Shown here: in pieces, positions 62,301-64,000 of the stretch
Position numbering within the stretch: the first letter of the stretch is position 1
Layout of the letters: each line of letters opens with the position of its first letter
Source of the DNA: Chryseobacterium soli
GTDB lineage: Bacteria; Bacteroidota; Bacteroidia; Flavobacteriales; Weeksellaceae
Direction of reading: 5' to 3'
NCBI RefSeq assembly: GCF_000737705.1
Contig: NZ_JPRH01000001.1
Span: 806,001-870,000, forward strand
DNA length: 64,000 bases
The notes under the pieces: model-generated
Database searches by the model: none
Told to the model about the DNA's origin: nothing
Seen by the model: the letters and a program-made list of their open reading frames with translations, nothing else
Translations under genes and position numbers: made by a program

Positions 62301-62993
62301 CAGCTGGTCAACAAAAGCTTCATTTTTCTTGGTATCGTTGCTCTTGTTTTTAGGATCAATGAAAAGCAGGAGATTTTTTCCGTCTTTGGTAACGATATAA
62401 TTATCTTCAAGCTTAAAATCCTTGCTGATATTGAGCGCGTTGAGTTTTTTGATTCCTAAAAAAGTAATTCCCAGCGGATCTTTTTTTGTAAAATCTTTGG
62501 TTACCAGGCTAGTAGGTGAAACTAATGATATGTAGTTGCTTTCTACCTGTTTGGCGATGCTGTCCTTCTGAAGTTTCCTTTCAATTTCCTGATAATCCTT
62601 TTCATCTAAAAATAAAGGGAGGTTTTGGTTGACGAAATCAAAGGTTTCTGAGATTTCATGATCATTGATTTTTCCCTGTACTGAGCCTATATATTGATGT
62701 AGAGGTTCTATTTTCTGTAAAAAAGTATCCGCGGTTTCAGACAGCTGGAAGTTGTCTTCCTTAGATTGGTTTTCAATGATCACAATGATCTTGTCCGAAA
62801 AATTCAGCTGTTTAAGAACTTTTGCAGTGAGATCAGATTTTTCGCTTTTCGGAATAATCTGGTTGATATCCTCCTCAAAATTGATTTTTGAGGCGAAAAA
62901 TCCGCATAAAACGGCAAATCCTACTGCAAGTATTACAGAAAGGACTTTGTTTTTTGAAATCTGGTAGTATAAAAATATAAAAGCGCGATGCAT
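59313..62993 (-). CDS. MMPL transporter fused to a PlsC-like acyltransferase and a degenerate Rossmann domain
   Basis: Residues ~1-830 form an RND/MMPL exporter with two sets of membrane helices (SVILAVGFAVLCGFFASK, then FSVLLALMILYF) and periplasmic domains. Around residues 893-899 is NHTSFLD, the NHx4D motif of PlsC-like acyltransferases, with FPEAERSYTN later. The last ~150 residues start ILHIADDFGQKDVLLSL, a loop like that of a SAM-methyltransferase without a clear motif. MMPL transporters handle pigments in aryl polyene loci. The fusion suggests acyl transfer coupled to export. It heads the DarA/DarB operon. Confidence 0.87.
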   Translation of the reverse strand: MHRAFIFLYYQISKNKVLSVILAVGFAVLCGFFASKINFEEDINQIIPKSEKSDLTAKVLKQLNFSDKIIVIIENQSKEDNFQLSETADTFLQKIEPLHQYIGSVQGKINDHEISETFDFVNQNLPLFLDEKDYQEIERKLQKDSIAKQVESNYISLVSPTSLVTKDFTKKDPLGITFLGIKKLNALNISKDFKLEDNYIVTKDGKNLLLFIDPKNKSNDTKKNEAFVDQLNTIKENINKQFKGKTELSYFGSPVIAVANAQQIKKDIQNTVIISMTVLLILLIYYFRNVFTPIIVFLPTVFSVLLALMILYFIKDKISAISLSVGAILIGITIDYALHILTHYKHNNNIEELYKEITQPIILSSATTAVSFLCLIFVRSEALKDLGLFASITVFLSSISALIIVPQLYHPKKKEGKLSTNFIDAIGSYPYEKNKPLIIGCSVVIIACLFGFRHVGFNEDIGDLNYIPKDLKISEAKLEKLSDITSKSIYTISYGNSEEEALTRNSQLSSFLEKEKKDGKILSYNSLGNVVLSEKDQHKRIEIWQKFWNRAKKQQTLSELVTNGNKFGFNRSAFENFNENLNKDYLILSLKDYEKVKALQVSEFLSSEKGFYTVSNVVKVDEKKRDAFIKDVEKKHDALAIDRQQMNENFLGLLKRDFSTLINYSLLAIVLTIIVFFRNFELTLLTMFPIVLTGVVTAGILYFLGLELNIFSTVVCTLVFGVGDDFSIFLTQAMQKEHTTGKNELPTYRTSIILAVFTTILSIGSLIFAKHPALHSLALVALIGMFSVIIITSTLYPFWFRFLIINRAKKGLSPITFRLFLHSVLSFLYYGLGGLFFSVFGSFFVRNSKGKTLDFIKIILARFLTSVLFTNPFVKKRVIKNAKEDFSKPAVIIANHTSFLDTLAIAMATHKIIYLVNDWVYDSPVFGRLVKALGFYPVSQGIENGIDPLKEKIAQGYSLVVFPEAERSYTNDVKRFHKGAFYLAEQFGLDILPLYIHGNSEVLPKGDFIIYDGSITVKVGERISKDDMQFGTNYSERTKKINAYFRNEFAALRNEIENEDYFKKKLLLSFLYKENEVVNEVKADFNAHKSVYFELNKHIPKDASILHIADDFGQKDVLLSLYQAGRKIFSFIHNEEKRAVAIQSYVIRRRKIHYIQDVSEITKKIDVLLVSDENFDINALLSFPDTVIFMNIKNVNFENKEYYKEHQSEAIKIFKKHSINLKSIFL

Positions 62994-63014
62994 TACATGG
63001 TAAAATCAAGTCTG

Positions 63015-63047
63015 CAAATTTAATTTTTTAAGCATTAGGTTAACAAG
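63015..63047 (-). promoter_or_regulatory. Promoter of the MMPL-DarA-DarB operon
   Basis: Minus strand: CTTG, with the TTG core at 63044-63046, then 21 bases and TAAATTTG (63015-63022). The -33 box has one mismatch. The start would lie near 63008, leaving a leader of about 15 bases. Confidence 0.6.
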
Positions 63048-63189
63048 TTTTAACAAAGAAGTTTTATCTGAAAATCAATAAAATATTCCGGACTCAATAA
63101 AAAAAACTTTACTTTTGCAAAAGTTCCCTTATGATATAATGTATTTTAAAGCCAAATTATTATTAAAAAAATAAGAATCTGTTTTTGAT

Positions 63190-64000
63190 ATGTTGAAAAA
63201 AAATGATGAAAAAATAAATGGATTTCTATTTGTAGTAGTGCTCCCTCTTTTACTTTTTGCGATGTCCTATTATGGATTCGAGTCTTCTTATACCAGATTG
63301 AAGACCGCAGAAAGACCTCCGGATTTTTTATTTGCATCAGTCTATGCGTACCGGGTGATTCCTAATTATCTGAGTTTGTATATGACAGATGCATTTGCCT
63401 ATGTGCAGGATCATTATCTTTATTTTTTTAAAGATTTTCTTTCAAAAAACGGGACGCCTTTTTATCATGCCCTATTTATATTCAATAGCTTTTTCTTTGT
63501 TTTATGTTCTGTGATTTTAAATAAGCTGCTTACATTCAGGACAGAAGAGTATTTAAACACTAATTTCAAAAGAATCATTCATTTGCTGTCTGTTTTCTTT
63601 ATTGTCATTACTCAGTACGCACCCACTAATTGTGATATGATGGCTTTATTCTGTTACTTAACAGGGGTTTTACTCACGCTGGAATATTTGCATTCCGGAA
63701 AAAATGTCTACTTCTATGCTTTAACGGGATTGATTGTTTTTTCTACGTTTGTAAGAGAAACTGCATGTATCAATATTGCTTTTTTCGCGGCCGTTTTCAT
63801 CAATATCAAGGATCTGAAAGAAGGAAAATATCAGGTGATCTGGAAAATATTTCCATTGGTTGCTGCCTTTCTAATTCCTTACCTTGGGCTTAGGATGATC
63901 ATTTCACAGAAAGAGACGACTTTTGTAGAAGGTTTTTATATCGGCAGGAATTTTTCGAGCCCTTTTAATCTTGCAGGATTGGTTTTTGCCGTTGTTGTTC
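63190..64000 (+). CDS. Polytopic membrane protein, truncated by the window end
   Basis: The frame starts at ATG 63190 (MLKKNDEKING) and stays open to the last base, about 270 codons. It encodes many hydrophobic stretches (FVVVLPLLLFAMSYY, ALFIFNSFFFVLCSVIL, LLSVFFIVITQYA, GLIVFSTFVRETA). The pattern recalls the membrane region of glycosyltransferase-like or polymerase-like proteins, but no signature is visible. A TACTTTTG box lies at 63110-63117, without a clear -33 element. Its codon use looks like the neighbouring genes. Confidence 0.75.
   Translation, partial: MLKKNDEKINGFLFVVVLPLLLFAMSYYGFESSYTRLKTAERPPDFLFASVYAYRVIPNYLSLYMTDAFAYVQDHYLYFFKDFLSKNGTPFYHALFIFNSFFFVLCSVILNKLLTFRTEEYLNTNFKRIIHLLSVFFIVITQYAPTNCDMMALFCYLTGVLLTLEYLHSGKNVYFYALTGLIVFSTFVRETACINIAFFAAVFINIKDLKEGKYQVIWKIFPLVAAFLIPYLGLRMIISQKETTFVEGFYIGRNFSSPFNLAGLVFAVVV

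Noticed and set aside
1-64000. tRNA genes, CRISPR arrays or transposases
   Set aside because: No T-loop-like sequences in a cloverleaf context, no regularly spaced repeats and no transposase motifs were seen on either strand.

Overview
The window is AT-rich bacterial DNA from a member of the Bacteroidota. It most resembles Chryseobacterium or a close relative (Flavobacteriales, Weeksellaceae). The basis is Bacteroidota-type promoters (TTTG then TAnnTTTG), GLPGLI and heme-binding families, abundant lipoproteins with the lipobox late in a short signal, a tyrosine ammonia-lyase closely resembling the Flavobacterium johnsoniae enzyme as I remember it, and a complete flexirubin pigment locus. No tRNA, rRNA, CRISPR array, transposase or prophage was seen. 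Both ends cut a gene: a 2-hydroxyacid dehydrogenase on the left and a membrane protein on the right.

Region 1 (1-20.7 kb) is mostly housekeeping. It holds a serine hydrolase lipoprotein, an Ig-like lipoprotein, a heme-binding protein, a Nudix hydrolase, XerD, dCMP deaminase and a crotonase. Catalase and OxyR are divergent, with overlapping promoters. metK has a recognisable promoter followed by a SAM-II-type riboswitch. After it come an ECF-like sigma factor, a YjjG-like HAD phosphatase, TrpS, a SanA/ElyC-like protein, LspA, a DksA/TraR-like protein and IleS.

Region 2 (21.1-63.0 kb) is a large flexirubin (aryl polyene plus dialkylresorcinol) gene cluster in two oppositely oriented arms. The plus arm (21-34 kb) has a CoA-ligase-like enzyme, TAL (starter 4-coumarate), a WG-repeat protein, FabG-like ketoreductase, ketosynthase, ACP, LpxL-like acyltransferase, CrtI-like oxidoreductase and a C45-type Ntn hydrolase. 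A halogenase-like FAD enzyme faces TAL. The minus arms (52.8 to 39.7 kb, and 63.0 to 56.4 kb) carry the KS/chain-length-factor pair, a second KS with a truncated KS-like partner, ACP, hotdog dehydratases and a thioesterase. They also carry LolA-like and lipoprotein export parts, a glycosyltransferase-DUF2062 fusion, an ABC exporter, a BtrH-like acyltransferase, DarB and DarA for the dialkylresorcinol, and an MMPL-acyltransferase-Rossmann fusion. The logic is TAL starter, iterative elongation and reduction on ACP, DarA/DarB making the resorcinol, an acyltransferase joining the halves, and MMPL/LolA/ABC functions placing the pigment in the outer membrane.

Region 3 (33.9-39.7 kb) interrupts the cluster with genes that do not look like pigment genes. 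It contains a minus-strand cassette of a small secreted two-cysteine protein, an N-terminally anchored protein, an HTTM membrane protein, a GLPGLI protein and a DCC thiol-disulfide oxidoreductase. This layout recalls SdpABC-type peptide toxin systems and is the best candidate here for something undescribed. A TPR-AraC membrane regulator sits beside it.

Several families of intergenic inverted repeats occur. One family brackets both ACP genes of the pigment cluster.
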